Shown here: positions 1 to 11,649 of the stretch, one piece after another
Position numbering within the stretch: the first letter of the stretch is position 1
Layout: each line of letters begins with the position of its first letter
Assembly: GCA_025716815.1 (NCBI GenBank)
Contig: JAIXMN010000008.1
Coordinates: 992,001-1,056,000 of the forward strand
Reading direction: 5' to 3'
Length of the DNA stretch: 64,000 nt
Source: Dichotomocladium elegans
Taxonomy: Eukaryota; Mucoromycota; Mucoromycetes; Mucorales; Lichtheimiaceae
Notes under the pieces: model-generated
What the model was told of the DNA's origin: nothing
Seen by the model: only the letters and a program-made list of their open reading frames with translations
Databases searched by the model: none
Program-made: the position numbers and the translations under genes

Positions 1-790
1 GTTATCTATAGCTAACACGAATTGTACCTCGAATTTTGGTTCACGACGTTCGAAAGGTGGAGGTGCAGCCGCAGGTGTCTGAGCATTCTCGATGAGATCT
101 TCAATTATGGCAACAGCTTTATCAAGAGACTCCTGGGATGATGCGGACACATGCAGGTACAACGGTGGCTCGCTCTCCGTCGCAAGCGACGTGTCCGGAT
201 AAAATTTGCCTCGCGTTGTTACATCTGTGAACAGGATATTATACGTGAGGCTCGGAAAAGAACGCATGTCATCTTCGTCCAGCTGTACGGTTCATTTACC
301 TGCACCTGTATCGCGCTGGATCTGAGCTTGCGTTGCTCCGCGCGTGACCATGTATCGATTTCTCAAGTCGTTGATAGGAATGTTTTTTACGAAGGCACCG
401 TCACCCTTGCCGCCTGTGTGAGCAGTGGAGGAGTGATCAGAAGAGGTCGTGGAAGGTGCATTAATATTATTATTGTTGCCACGTGCCCCAGGCGCTGTGT
501 CCTTGAGTCCTTTCTGCGCAAGGATAGCCTGAATCTTAGCTGCGGCGGCATCTATTGAAAAAGAAGCTAGAATAAGCAACAATCGTAATCGAATGACGTA
601 AAAGCACCTCACGAGAAGAGAACAGCATACCTAATGCACTCTTTCCAGCATCGTCTTTAGCACTTTCCGTCTTGCTAGAAAATTCATCGGTGGTTTTGGT
701 GATTTTACTGGCGCTATCAAGGTGGGTCTTCCCTTGATCGTCCAAATCCCATTTGCGTTTTCTAAAATTGCGGGAGTCATGAGTCCACAT
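1..790 (-). CDS. KH-domain protein, KHDC4/BLOM7-like (3' part outside window)
   Basis: Three exons can be joined in phase: 790-631, 551-300 and 224 to the window edge. Introns have GT-AG ends (donors at 630 and 299, acceptors at 552 and 225). The start is the ATG at 790-788, followed by a polar, basic N-terminus. Exon 2 encodes INDLRNRYMVTRG and the splice to exon 3 restores TGADVTTRGKFYPD, the first KH-like domain typical of KHDC4 (KIAA0907), a pre-mRNA splicing cofactor that binds RNA. The protein then continues with a helix resembling the end of that KH fold. A GAG followed by GTACAA near base 32 may be the next donor, so the last bases could already be intron. Length and the second KH domain cannot be judged because the gene leaves the window. 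Family assignment is from motif memory; a Prp5/DDX46-type KH tail is a less likely alternative. Confidence 0.75.
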
Positions 791-1457
791 GATCGATTAT
801 GGATTGCTTTTTAGTGAATTACTTGTTTGTCGAAGCGTCAGTGGCCATGGCAAGGTTTTTATTTTTTAATGGAATAAAAAAGTGTAAAAAAAAAAGCGCT
901 GGCGCTCTTCATTCTTCCTTAAAAGAACCTTAGCAATTTGTAACTCAGTCATATAGAGCAGGGCTCACACAACAGTGACCGAAGTTGGACATGTAACAGT
1001 GATGAGGTGTACCAAGTAAAGAACCATGCCAGCATTTTTGCTGTTTCATAATGTTGATCGGAGAAGCAACCTGTACAATGCGACTTATAACATCCATTAG
1101 GAACTATGACTGATTCTCTACAATTAGGAATATAAAGGTCAAAAACAAGGGACCGGTTGAAAATAAAGTGTAAAGCAGTCAAATTATCCAACGGCAAGCT
1201 ACATGCAATGTAGATGAGTTGGACACCATGACTCAAAATATGATCGGACACTATGATCCTCATTCATCAGTTTCTGAGTGACGAGGTATACTACACAAAC
1301 ATGGACCATATACTCTTTACACTAAACAGTTTCGGTGAAGTACATTTTATGTATATTATGACAAAGAAAAAGCGAACACTCTTTTTCCTTACAACCCTCA
1401 AACTCTATGATATGATTCTAAAATCGGGCAGTTTTTACGATGTTATGGTGAAAAGAC
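791..1457. other. Intergenic: upstream of the KH gene, downstream of the ADP/ATP carrier
   Basis: No exon-like reading frame is recognisable. The stretch is AT-rich with an A-run near 888-895. It must hold the promoter of the KH-domain gene and the 3' UTR of the ADP/ATP carrier. Confidence 0.5.
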
Positions 1458-2493
1458 TTAGAACTTCTTGCCAAAGAGCCACATCTGGAGGTAATCGTAG
1501 CCAGACAAGACACCAGCACCAGCGATGGCACGGAGAATGTTGGCACCAGCACCCTTGAAGAGAGACTTGGTACCCTCCTTGGCAACGATCTCACGGAAAG
1601 CGTGGAGCGAGGAGTCGTACTTGACGGCAGCACCGGAGGTCATCATCATGCGACGACGGACGGTATCAATGGGGTACGAAGCCAAACCAGCACCAGTGGT
1701 AACAGCCCAGCCAAGCAAGAAGGTGGCCAAGAAGTTCTTCTGGAGGCTCTCGGGAAGAGCGGGCTTGAGGGAGTCGTACATACCGAAGTAGAGACCGCGG
1801 TAGACGACGATACCAACGCAGGAGATGGTGAAACCACGGTAGAGACCGGCAATACCGTCGGAGGCCAAGGTCTTGCGGTAGACATCGATAAGACCGTTGA
1901 ACTGGCGCTCTCCGCCACCCTTGGAGGCCTTGGCATCGTTGGCAAGACGAGTACGGGCGTAGTCAAGGGAGTAGACGAAGAAGAGCGACGAGGCACCAGC
2001 AGCACCACCTGCAGACATACACATTTAGAACCGTAAACAAAAAATTTTTCTCTATTTTTTCCCTTACCGGAAGCCAAGTTGCCAGCGAACCAGGCCCAGT
2101 AGCCATCACGCTTCTTGTCCTTGTTGAACATGCGCTTGAACTTATCCTTGAAGGCGAAGTTCAAAGCCTGGGTGGGGAAGTAACGGATGATGTTGGCAGT
2201 GTTACCGCGCCAGAAGGAGATGAGACCCTCGTCCTTCATGGTACGGGCAAAGCAGTCGCTGATGCCCTTGTAGGGGTGCGAGAGACGACCCTGCTTGATC
2301 ATCTCATCCTGGTTCTGGATCAAGAGCTTGATACGCTCGATGGGGGCAGCAGCAGTCTTAGAGACGGCAGCAGAGACACCACCCATAAGGAAGTCCTAGA
2401 AACAATCGATGTTGGTTGAGACTCGTCGACTGTAGTCATATAAACTTCGAAGCTTACCATCACGAACTGGTTCTGGTTCTTTTCACCGGCCAT
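1458..2493 (-). CDS. Mitochondrial ADP/ATP carrier
   Basis: Exchanges cytosolic ADP for matrix ATP across the mitochondrial inner membrane. Three exons join in phase: 2493-2458 (12 codons), 2395-2068 and 2008-1458, giving 304 residues, normal for the family. The protein has three carrier repeats with [16 protein letters not shown] and PIDTVRRRM as the Px[DE]xx[KR] signatures. The RRRMMM hexapeptide diagnostic of ADP/ATP carriers is encoded around 1638-1655. The start at 2493 is supported by the short [10 protein letters not shown] leader leading directly into the [10 protein letters not shown] first helix. Introns are 62 and 59 nt with GT-AG ends. Codon choice is strongly biased to C-ending codons compared with neighbours, as expected for a highly expressed gene. 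Confidence 0.96.
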
Positions 2494-2558
2494 TGTTTAT
2501 TTTCAGGAGAGGGGTTGGAAAAAGGGAAGAGCGTCAACAAACAGGGACTCGCCCCTTC

Positions 2559-2626
2559 TTTATATCGGTCGGAAAGACCGGGCCCGCAAAATTTTTTTCT
2601 TGGTCAGACAAGTCGTTCATCATTGG
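2559..2626 (-). promoter_or_regulatory. Core promoter of the ADP/ATP carrier gene
   Basis: On the minus strand a TATAAA box lies at 2564-2559, about 66 nt before the ATG, and a CCAAT pentamer lies at 2626-2622, about 60 nt further upstream. Position and pairing fit a strong fungal promoter with TATA and a CCAAT-binding (Hap-type) site. This is inferred from sequence only. Confidence 0.5.
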
Positions 2627-4151
2627 CTCGTCGCTGCTTCAGGGGAGAAACGAGCAACAACACCCACCCCTGGCCCACGCACAGAATATGTTGAAACTTG
2701 TCACTTTCGACGTCATTTCCACAGTCCGATTACCCTTCTTCGACTCCGATCGGAAACATCCTTCAGTATCTTGACTGAGCAGCCAAGGTCGTTCGGTCCT
2801 CATCCATTTGCTCTCGTCTCAGGAAAATGATGACAAGGCGAAGTCTCGCTCCTTGTTTAGAAGATGCGCACCAAAGAAAATGGGAGGGAAGTCACTAACA
2901 TTACCGCGCTCTTCTCATATCACTTCGATCATGCAGCTCCTATGACGTCCAATATCGAGCAGAACATGTATCGGATAAAACATCTCCACTAATACGTGAG
3001 GTTCGGCATGTGATTTCTACTTTCTCTCTCTCTCTCCATCTCTTGTACATCTAGGCATCCATTGATGCGAGCGAAATAGACGGCAGTGTGCGGTAAGCGC
3101 ACATGTCATAAGAGTTGTTATGCATCGACCATGGTCCATACGAGAAGACGGACTTAGACATCCATGCATGCTCCATGGGCGAATTAGGGAGACAGCTGGG
3201 ATCATTGGATTACAGAATGCACAAATCTTTGGTCATTGATACTTAAGAATGCCTTCTTAAGCCGGATGAGGAAATTGCAACCGTTTGGGAATACAATATA
3301 CCAACGTTAGCAAATCGGGCCTTACTCTTGGCTCATAAGCTTTATTGATGCGCGTTGTGCTGACGAAATGGGAAGAGGCAGAATATACCATGGTCTCTTC
3401 CCATTTTTTGGCCGCTTTGTTAATAAAGATGCGAATAGCGTTCTGGGATAACATAAGGTCTTACAAACCTATCCCATCGTAAGCACCGCATACGACATTA
3501 ATGGTATCTGCTTGCATAAATGTTTTATTGGTTCCCTGTAAGTATATTGGGTGTGTTGCGTTATGGTTACACCAATCGCGGCCCTATGCAGGAATGCACG
3601 TTCCCCCGACAGTGATAATAAAGAGGACGACCGAGAAGATCGTGCGAAATCTTAGCTACCATAGTCCCACCGTCTGCATCTTTCTAGCATTCTTAAATTA
3701 GGTAAACAACATCATGCGTTGTGTACGTGCTAACGAGCATACATTATGTCAGACATGAAACAATGCTGCCGTTTCGTGCTCGCATAAAGGAAGCAGCAGG
3801 CTGCATCCAAATCACGCACCAAAAAGCAATATCAAACCAAGCGTATTCATGAATATCGGATCTGAGCAATGCAATGAATCGTTTAGAAGAGCATCTCTCG
3901 CGAAGCTTGATAATTATATTTGATAGAAAAGCAGCCTATGGCTGGACTTCTGCCCCTCATTTCTAAAGGTTTGTGGGGGGTGGGCCAAATAATGGATTCC
4001 CCTTGACGACCAGTCCCTCCCCCAACGACGAGGCAATTCGATATGCGCCAACATGAATAAAAATAGCCTTATTTCTTTTGTCTTCTTTCCTTTTCTCTCT
4101 GTCACCCACTCTCCCTCTTTCCTTCTCTCCGTTTCTATTTTTCTATCCAGT
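2627..4151. other. Long divergent intergenic region with no recognised gene
   Basis: Between the divergently transcribed carrier and E2 genes. A CT-rich run at 3021-3038 and pyrimidine tracts at 4080-4145 just before the E2 start are visible. The short frames here show no family motif and no consistent exon set, so none is called. Confidence 0.5.
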
Positions 4152-5555
4152 ATGGCGTCTGCTGCCAGCATTCTTCAACGTCAGTTCAAAGGTTAATGTC
4201 CCTCTTGATTCTGATTCACATTTGGGCTTTCTCTCATTCAACCATTCCCTCGCCTTTTTATGTGTTGGCTCCAGAACTCACTCGAAATCCTGTTCCCAGA
4301 TTCGTTGTCGATCTCAAGGACAATAGCATCTTTGAATGGTATCTTCTGGAGACGCATATCAATCCAGCATTAATTTCTGCTTAAGGCTCACGCCGGACGG
4401 GGAGTGGATAGGGCAGTCGCCATTATAGGGTCACCTAAAACTATCTATGAAGGGGGATACTTCAAGGTACCACCATTTTTTTAACCCTCCAAGACCTCAT
4501 GGAATGCGGTCTCTCTCCATCAACCCGCTCACTCCATCCATATTTAAGGCCACGATGTCATTTCCAGAAGACTACCCCTTCAACCCACCTACTTTTCAAT
4601 TCGATCGCGAATTCTATCATCCAAATGGTAAATTATGGAAAGGGAATCTGGGGTACTAGACAGGTGCTGATATGCTATCCATATAGTGTATCCTGATGGT
4701 CGGCTTTGCATCTCTATTCTCCACCCACCAGGCGATGATCCTGTAAGCGGCGAAAAGGCAGAGGTATGTGTGTCCATTGTACATATCTCTAGCGCTAGGG
4801 GAGATGTTCACTTGTAAGAAACACGCTGGGTTTGACGGATCTGTATTCTATATCCAGGAACGATGGAATCCGACGCAGGCAAGCTTTTGATCTGAGAGCT
4901 AGATAGGAGGAGATAATACGACTCACATGTTTTTCGTTTCTCTTTTTTGTCCATAGTCGGTTGAAAGTAAAAGTTCTTTTTTCTCTCTCTCTTTCTTGGG
5001 TCGAATGTGTGAATGTGCGGATGTGCGTGTATGCATACTAAGCAGAAAAATACCACACACTCTCGCACCCGCTTTGATACAGGTGTTCTTATTTCCATAA
5101 TCTCATTGCTGGCCGATCCCAACTGCTCAAGCCCGGCCAATGTTGACGCAGGTGTACGTTGCTAGGGATTAACATATGTCACCCAAAAGATTCTAAGGGC
5201 ATGGTTCATTTTATCAGGTGGCCTATCGGAAAAATCGTGATATGTTTGATTCGATTGTACGGAGTAAGTGGTTTTTGGCGATTTTTTTTTCTCATTCAAC
5301 AGAAAAAAAGGTCAAGTAGAAGCATCCAAAAAGGACATTCCTTCAGGATTTCAAATGCCCAAGACAGAAAAAGACTTTATGCTTGCCGCCCCTGCCGAAA
5401 TAGAAGAGGATGAGAACTTGTGAGTTTTAGGGAGGTGATTACTATTAACCAATCTCTTACTGGCGTATATTTCTCTCTGTAGTTGGTATGAATCCGCAGA
5501 AGATAGCGATTTTGACAACGACAGCAATGACGATAATGACGATGACAACTCATAA
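4152..5555 (+). CDS. Ubiquitin-conjugating enzyme E2, Cdc34/UBE2R type
   Basis: Transfers ubiquitin, normally with SCF-type ligases. Eleven exons join in phase: 4152-4191, 4275-4338, 4412-4466, 4549-4627, 4687-4763, 4858-4878, 4957-4966, 5083-5153, 5218-5263, 5311-5419 and 5483-5555, for 214 residues. The product shows the E2 HPN (YHPN), the catalytic Cys in GRLCISILHPP, and the insert DDPVSGEKAEERWNPTQ that marks the Cdc34/UBE2R and UBE2G group. SPANVDAG and VAYRKNRD follow, and the tail after residue 190 is strongly acidic (D/E/N rich), as in Cdc34. Exon 7 is only 10 nt; it is needed to restore the block after NPTQ. Intron 6 uses a GC donor (GCAAGC at 4879). A UBE2G assignment is possible, but the acidic tail favours Cdc34. 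Confidence 0.92.
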
Positions 5556-5684
5556 AGTATATAAAAGCATACGCACGGATCACCATCAGACGAATATATT
5601 CACAGACACATTCGATCCTCCTCATATTTCAATAAACTCAATCCTCGTAAAGTCATTCCAGAGCGGATGGACATGAACCTGAGA

Positions 5685-7400
5685 TGTATACGCATTACTT
5701 TATTTTCGAAAATAAAGAAATTTATGACGCATATAAAGAAGGACATAGATATACCCGTAGTCAACAGAGAATATCATCCCCTTTCTTACTCTTTAATTTA
5801 CCACGATGGTAGCTAGGTGCACTATTGCGATAACAATGGCGGAACAAGAAGGAAAGGAAGGATCCAGAGCTGCTGAGTATCGACGGCGGATGCGACGGCG
5901 GAAGGGTTGGAAGAAGGAACAAGGAGGGACGACGACGGACCAGCAACAACACCAGCGGCAGAAGCATCAGGGGAAGCAACGGAGGAAGCAAACGAAGACA
6001 AAAGCACCTCGACGAAGCCATGGTGGGAGACCTGCGCGGGGGGCAGCCAAATCACGGTCCCTATCTTCTCCTCTCGAGGCACTTGAGTGAGGCTGATATC
6101 TTTATCTAGAGAGAATCTGGAATATTAGAAGATTGCAGAATGGAACAAGGGTAACCTATTGCCCTTTTACTTTGCTCTTGGTAACTGACCAAAACTGCTC
6201 AATCGGATTGAGTTCAGGTGAGTACTGTGGAAGATAAGCACATACGATATCCTCAGCCTTATGGATAGGTGCATTATCAGGTACTCCAACTCGTCCACCG
6301 TAGCCTTAAGGAAGCTGAGATAATGTCCAGTTACAGCTCCTCTGCTCGCAACTTCAGATTGATATGTCCTCGTTCTTTTCTTGGTTGATGGCTGCGGGGG
6401 TCTCAAGCTACATTTAATGATCCCTGATGCTGAGATTGCTCCCAAGATTGTGGTTGTCTTTGCTCTTGTCTTTGATATTGTGACCACTGCAGGGGTCCCT
6501 TTCTTGGACCATGCCATGCTGCGCTTCATATTAATACGGAATCCAGACTTACCAAGAAAACGCAGTTTTTTTTTAAAAAAAGTCGATGTCGGTCATGTCC
6601 CATCTGCGCACCCAGTCAAGGCGTTCTTGGATCTTTGCATCGCTATTCCTGTCTACAGGCTGAACCCGAGCCATTTTCAGTGACAAGTTGCATTCGTTTT
6701 TCATAAATCGATGGAGCTAGATACTTTGAGAACCTTAAATCTTTGAAGCCGTTGCTCCATCAGCTGCTCTAGAACAATGGACGGATTCTCAACATCCCAT
6801 TCTAAAATAACACTCTTATCCTCTTCGTTGAGAATACATGAACAACCTCTGCCTCTACGTTTCTTAAAAATGCTGTCAGGGTCCTTTCCGTACTGTGATG
6901 CCCGTCGCTGAGCTGAACGAACATGGATTGCTAGCAGCTGATGCACTCAATACCTTCTCAAACATCCGTTGAAAAATCTGACCTTGTCTTGGTCAGTGTA
7001 CGCCATGTAACTGAGTTTGATCCCCGCTTCTTTCATCCGAATGTCTGTATCCTTTCGCTTGTGGTAGTAAGATCAGAGTTATCTCTGCAAGATATGCTAC
7101 GCAGATATTCAGGGCAAGCACGGACGGACTGCAGAGAGTACATTTCTTCATCAACAACATGATCTTGGCCATCTTCGTAAAGGAGTAGATTGCTATTTCA
7201 GAATGTGAAGTGTATAAAAGAGATGGAAGCGACTTCTTCTGGTGGATGCATGTGACATTTGATTTTCCAGCATGCGTATTCTGGGCAAAACGCGATTTTA
7301 TTTTTGTGATCCTGCGACTTCAGAACTGGCAGGGCTGCGACTTTGATTTTGGAAAAGAGTGCATGACCCGTGTCCTGCCATAGAGCACAAGCCAAGAAAC
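5685..7400 (-). mobile_element. Decayed Tc1/mariner-type (DDE_3) transposon
   Basis: A minus-strand transposase relic (6167-6946) lies between two end-like blocks. The right block (about 7395-7260) reads, outside to inside, TTTTCCAAAATCAAAGTCGC followed by a second GAAGTCGCAGGATC repeat. Closely similar blocks recur at 12310-12480, 26640-26720 and 48320-48440. The left block near 5690-5735 (TTTATTTTCGAAAATAAAG) resembles the block at 44655-44680. End points are approximate because no clean target duplication was seen. The element lies between the E2 and WD40 genes. Confidence 0.55.
6167..6946 (-). pseudogene. Tc1/mariner (IS630-like) transposase relic
   Basis: Read on the minus strand in several frames, the order matches a DDE_3 transposase. 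First comes KDPDSIFKKRRGRG and a helix-turn-helix-like part (LNEEDKSVILEW). Then QERLDWVRRW, RINMKRSMAWSKKGTP and AISASGIIKCSL follow, and finally a shifted-frame NAPIHKAEDIVCAYLPQYS and ELNPIEQFWS. The last blocks carry the DN and the final acidic residue of the DDE motif. Frame changes near 6260-6290, around 6540-6700 and a T-run near 6565 show that no intact protein can be made. Confidence 0.7.
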
Positions 7401-7402
7401 GC

Positions 7403-7426
7403 GAGAGAGAGAGAGAGAGAGAGAGG
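7403..7426. repeat. (GA)n simple repeat
   Basis: About twelve GA dinucleotides in a row, just beyond the right end of the mariner relic. Confidence 0.9.
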
Positions 7427-8279
7427 GTGTTCCACTGGGAGTTACATCGAAAAAGCTATAATTGGACATTATCTCGGTTTCGCCAGCTGACTCAGAGATG
7501 AGGAACCACGCGATCTAGATTAATTAGCGTGGCCAAACTTCAAGTGCTCGAAATCCGTCTTAGTATACCATTCGTCGATGCGGGAGAGGAAGGTCGAATA
7601 TGCCTGAATGAAAAATACGGTAGGGAATAATGAAAGATATTATTCATACGCTTAGAAAGGTTTGAACATTGTTTCGGACAGCCGCCCCATCCCATTCACA
7701 CTTTGGCATACGAACCACGGCTCATACCAGGCGCATCCTGGTTAGGCTCTGCCCATAACCACGGCGGGAACGGAAAGGATGTTGCGCCAGTAGCAACAGC
7801 GACACGATGGCATACACAAAGCACGAGCAAAATGCCAGAAGCAAGGGCGGGGCACGGTGAGGGCACAACCGTGCTCCGAATAGACGAAAGGCGGGCAGCT
7901 GCAGTTACGCCGGATGAGAGCGCTGGGACAAGGCAGACGACAGCAAAATAAGCGGCGAAGCGACCGTAGGGACAAGAACGGGTAACGCCAGAAGGAGCAG
8001 CTCCTCGATAAAAGGACAGAAGGTGATACATAGGCTCGAATAAAAGACAACTCACTTTTGCAAAACGGTGCATTTATTTTTCTTGGAAATATTGTACAGC
8101 AGGACGGTAAATAAAATAGCAACAATATGAAAAGAACGCTAAAATCCATAAACGCTGAGAAAAAGCTTAAGCTAGAGAGAGATTGACAAGAGGTTGTTAA
8201 ACTACAGGAGCAAGATTGCTGTTGTTATTGTCGTTGCACAAAATATACAATGGAATCGAGAAAGGCGGGGGGAAGAATA
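7427..8279. other. Intergenic region downstream of the WD40-like gene
   Basis: Overlapping frames of 80-135 codons are open on both strands at 7700-8150, mainly because this patch is GC-rich. None carries a recognisable motif. Part of it is presumably the 3' UTR of the WD40-like gene. Confidence 0.4.
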
Positions 8280-10826
8280 TCACCAATGGTTTGCAAGGTT
8301 TGTCTCGTGCAAAACCTTGTCACGGAGATGGCAGGGTATCATAGACCATTTCTCAAACCAGTCCGATGTCCGGATCCGGTCCTTATTTCCGGCAACGCGA
8401 CCTCGACAATCGTTCTCACGTTTCCGCTTCCTGGGGAACGGACATGAAGCCGCCGTCTGCTGCGACGCGGAATCTATGGCTGTGGCACCAATGCGTTCAA
8501 ATATCTCGCGCGCATGGTTGCTGGTAATTTCAAGCAAAGAGCTGATATGGTGTGACATCCTGAGAAACTCGTATGCTAACACGCGCTTTTTTGTGGCCAC
8601 ATAGAGGAATTTGCCATCTCTTGACCACTGTATACCGTTAATTTTGGCAAGAATACGAAGGCGTCTGTCGCGTTCACCGCGAAAGGAAATCATAGTGATC
8701 TCTTGGTGAGGGGTAAGGTGTGTAGTACAATTGGCTGGATGATCTGATAAGGATGATGCTGATGATGATTCAGAGAGAAGATTCTCCACTTTTTGGGTAT
8801 TTGAGGACAAATCGTATGCCTCCTCAAGGTTGACTGTGTGAAAATAGCCGTAACGATTGGTGAACGCTAATACCCCCTCCAGCCGAGGATGGAAAGCAAT
8901 CCCATACGTGTACCCTGCGGCATCAATGGCATACTGCACCCGCTGGGTTGCTGCGTTCCATACTAGGACTTTGTTATGTGTATCGGATGTATGAGCAAAG
9001 AAGCGTGATGATTGACTCCAGGCCACGTACTGCGACGAGTAGGATATTTCGCTGGCTTGGGTCCCAGACAGGGTCTCTTGCAAAAGATGAACTGGCACAG
9101 CTAGCTTGCATTGATTTCGAAAGGAGATGGCGCCACTCCTGTCGCGAACAATATCAAAGAGGAATAGGTAGCAGTCGTCACCAACACATACCATCTGCTT
9201 GAGGTCGTGGCTGATCTTCGCATCATTAATTGGCATACCTCCAAAGTTGCGTAGGTGCGTGTATAGCTGGACGATTTGTGGTGTCTGGGATATTGATGAA
9301 CGGCGGTATACGTTGATGCACTCTCGGTGGGACGGGAGTTTGTACACCAGTATGCCTGCGTCATTCATACAGATAGCGAGCATATGCTCATACTCCTTCG
9401 GATCTTCTAGGCTCTGCCATCGCACGATCTGGACGGAATTTGTCATGATTTGGACATTTTTTTTGCTTTTAAACTTAGTACCCCAGACTTTTTGTGGAGG
9501 GTGACCACGGTCCATGCAGCAATAGAGCTCAAACTCGCCTTCAAGGCCGCCAATAGCCATATAGCCGTATTTTTGAGCCAGGCACAGTGGCTCAAAATCT
9601 AGCGCAAGATACGAATCTTGGCGGGAGACAGGCAAGAAGTCGCTGCGCCGGATGAATTTTGTATAAGGGATGAATTTGGAGATGATACCTGAATCAGGTG
9701 CATAAGAGGCTGTGGCCGCCGACAATAAAGTCTTCGTACCAGGATATACTGGTACTGAGGTGCTATCTGGGCTTAATGACGGTCGACGTAATGACACCGA
9801 CAAATGGGTTTCACAAAACTTGCTTCCTGTCGTACTGGTGCTGCTACCAGTAGAGCTATCTTCAGTCCCACCTGTGCAGCCATACGAACCAGCCGTCGCA
9901 GCATACATGAAGCTACTTCCAGCCCGACTATTCTTGCTATGATCGATGCCGCCTGTGCCGTCCGAGTTAGGCTGAGTTGTTGTTGTTAATATAGCAAGGC
10001 CACTTCGCGATCGCGAAAATGGACGCTGATCACTGTCGATCCATGTCAATGGATCATTGTGGCGTACGCGGTTCGATGATGTTGTTGCAGAAAGATGTGG
10101 GATTGACGGTGATATTTGGGATAGTGTAGAAAGCGGGTCGCCCATTGAATCTAATTCGCATGATTGTCCACATTCGAGGATGCGGTTCCGATAGATAGCA
10201 AACAGCTGTTCTCCCAAACCATAGTCACCAAGGACGAGGCAGAGAGCATTAGCAGACTGATCGTGGTTGGTGGTGGAGCATGAGGTGGGAAGTTGCCTGG
10301 GCCACCCCCTTTCCTTGCGCCAAAATACATCGTGGCGCCAAGGCGCTACCGCATTGAGACGGTTAAGCTGATTCCGTCTGGCCTTGATAAACCATGTGAG
10401 ACGCATATCGTTGGATTCCCAAGTGTAGTCATTCGTACTGTATGGGTCCTCATCCCACATGTCAAAGCCAGCGGTTGATTCTCGGTGATTGTCGAGCGGA
10501 TCGACGTCTGACAACTCGGAAGCGTCGCTGTCTGCAACATCACTAGGACGGTAGTTCGGATTCCGTGGACCCAAATACTCATAATCAAGAGAATACTCGG
10601 AATCATCACTAAATGCCGCAGGATCGTCGTCGTAAACATTGTTAGCAAAGGGCGCAGACAGGTGTTCTGGCGGTGAGGTTGTCTCGAGCGTGCAATCATT
10701 TGGGGCATTGCGATCAAGATTGATGTCGAGGAGAGAATTGGTGGAGTCATTTAGTGCGAAAGCTGGGTCATGACACAGAAATTCATCATCGGATAGATCT
10801 TCACAATCAGCCTCATAGTTTGCCAT
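8280..10826 (-). CDS. WD40-repeat-like protein, uncharacterised fungal family
   Basis: One uninterrupted frame of 848 codons from the ATG at 10826. Residues 1-130 are acidic and Ser/Asp rich; about 130-370 is polar with Ser/Thr/Gly runs. From about 380 to 760 there are beta-propeller-like blocks such as VCVGDDCYLFLFDI, NKVLVWNAATQRVQY and YGIAFHPRLEGVLAF, the last resembling the DUF2415-type WD40 proteins of fungi. Near the C-terminus FPRKRKREN is a likely nuclear localisation signal. Function is unknown; a nuclear scaffold role is only inference. The lack of introns is odd beside neighbours with up to fifteen exons. TATA and start context were not decisive, but no upstream in-frame ATG fits better. 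Confidence 0.8.
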   Translation of the reverse strand: MANYEADCEDLSDDEFLCHDPAFALNDSTNSLLDINLDRNAPNDCTLETTSPPEHLSAPFANNVYDDDPAAFSDDSEYSLDYEYLGPRNPNYRPSDVADSDASELSDVDPLDNHRESTAGFDMWDEDPYSTNDYTWESNDMRLTWFIKARRNQLNRLNAVAPWRHDVFWRKERGWPRQLPTSCSTTNHDQSANALCLVLGDYGLGEQLFAIYRNRILECGQSCELDSMGDPLSTLSQISPSIPHLSATTSSNRVRHNDPLTWIDSDQRPFSRSRSGLAILTTTTQPNSDGTGGIDHSKNSRAGSSFMYAATAGSYGCTGGTEDSSTGSSTSTTGSKFCETHLSVSLRRPSLSPDSTSVPVYPGTKTLLSAATASYAPDSGIISKFIPYTKFIRRSDFLPVSRQDSYLALDFEPLCLAQKYGYMAIGGLEGEFELYCCMDRGHPPQKVWGTKFKSKKNVQIMTNSVQIVRWQSLEDPKEYEHMLAICMNDAGILVYKLPSHRECINVYRRSSISQTPQIVQLYTHLRNFGGMPINDAKISHDLKQMVCVGDDCYLFLFDIVRDRSGAISFRNQCKLAVPVHLLQETLSGTQASEISYSSQYVAWSQSSRFFAHTSDTHNKVLVWNAATQRVQYAIDAAGYTYGIAFHPRLEGVLAFTNRYGYFHTVNLEEAYDLSSNTQKVENLLSESSSASSLSDHPANCTTHLTPHQEITMISFRGERDRRLRILAKINGIQWSRDGKFLYVATKKRVLAYEFLRMSHHISSLLEITSNHAREIFERIGATAIDSASQQTAASCPFPRKRKRENDCRGRVAGNKDRIRTSDWFEKWSMIPCHLRDKVLHETNLANHW

Positions 10827-11640
10827 GCTACGAGATAAGCAGGGAGAGAAGGAGAGTAAATAAAAAAGTGGAAAAAGTGAAGAGATGTAAAAATTCTTAG
10901 AATATGCTGCTGAAGGTAATTATGCCGCTGTAGCATGCCAGCGCTTAAGAGGCAGAGAGAAGGAGAAAGAAGATCCTCCCATGGACTTATCACAAACATG
11001 GATTTATTTCTCTTTGAGAGCTTCTCCTACTGCTGTACGTCTTGTTTGTGCTCCGTGTGTCGATCGTTGATGGGAAATCTTTAAGCTGCCGGAGCGGTGC
11101 GTGAGCGCAGCATTCCCCTTTCCGAATACAGACGGGGAAATCGCAGATTCTATGCTCTGTGCTTTAGACAATAGGGATTCAGGATTTCGAGAACATCTTG
11201 TTATGCGCAATGTGCAACAAGCACATTAGTCTGGGACCTTTTTAAGCATCCATTTGATTATTCTATATTCTCATTTCCACACACACACCCCCAATACAAA
11301 TCTCTGACGCATACGCGTACACTAGCGCCTCTCCGTCTCAATTCTGTACCTCGCAGAAAGAAGGATTATTATTTCTCCCTCATTACTTGCGCCCCTAATA
11401 TTCTCTACACACCACATAAGGGTAAGATTTTGCCTTAATATTTGCACAAAAAAAGTTGTATGGATATCATACCTCCTACTGTGCAGATACATACATCCTT
11501 CATTTTCCATCACCTTCCAATTCACACCTCAACATGAAACACACGTGATGGAATGGGAAGGCTTCGCCGGTTCGGGATGGGCTATCACCCAGCCTTGTGA
11601 TTTGCTATAATCCAAATTATATTACAAGACATCCGTTGCC
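10827..11640. other. Intergenic region upstream of the WD40-like gene
   Basis: Nothing recognisable as coding. A CA-rich run (acacacaccc) lies at 11280-11290. It should contain the promoter of the minus-strand WD40-like gene. Confidence 0.4.
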
Positions 11641-11649
11641 TAGTCGGGC

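Noticed and set aside
5761..6090. Frames of about 90 codons rich in Arg/Gln or Leu/Pro
   Set aside because: Low-complexity translation of a purine-rich tract inside the mariner remnant; not a gene.
7696..8149. Overlapping 80-135-codon frames on both strands
   Set aside because: GC-rich patch, no motif, frames open on both strands at once; likely chance and 3' UTR.
11540..11600. Stretch resembling part of a 5S-like or SINE RNA (CATCCCGAACCGGC on minus)
   Set aside because: Only a dozen bases look similar and no 5S fold or internal promoter boxes could be found.
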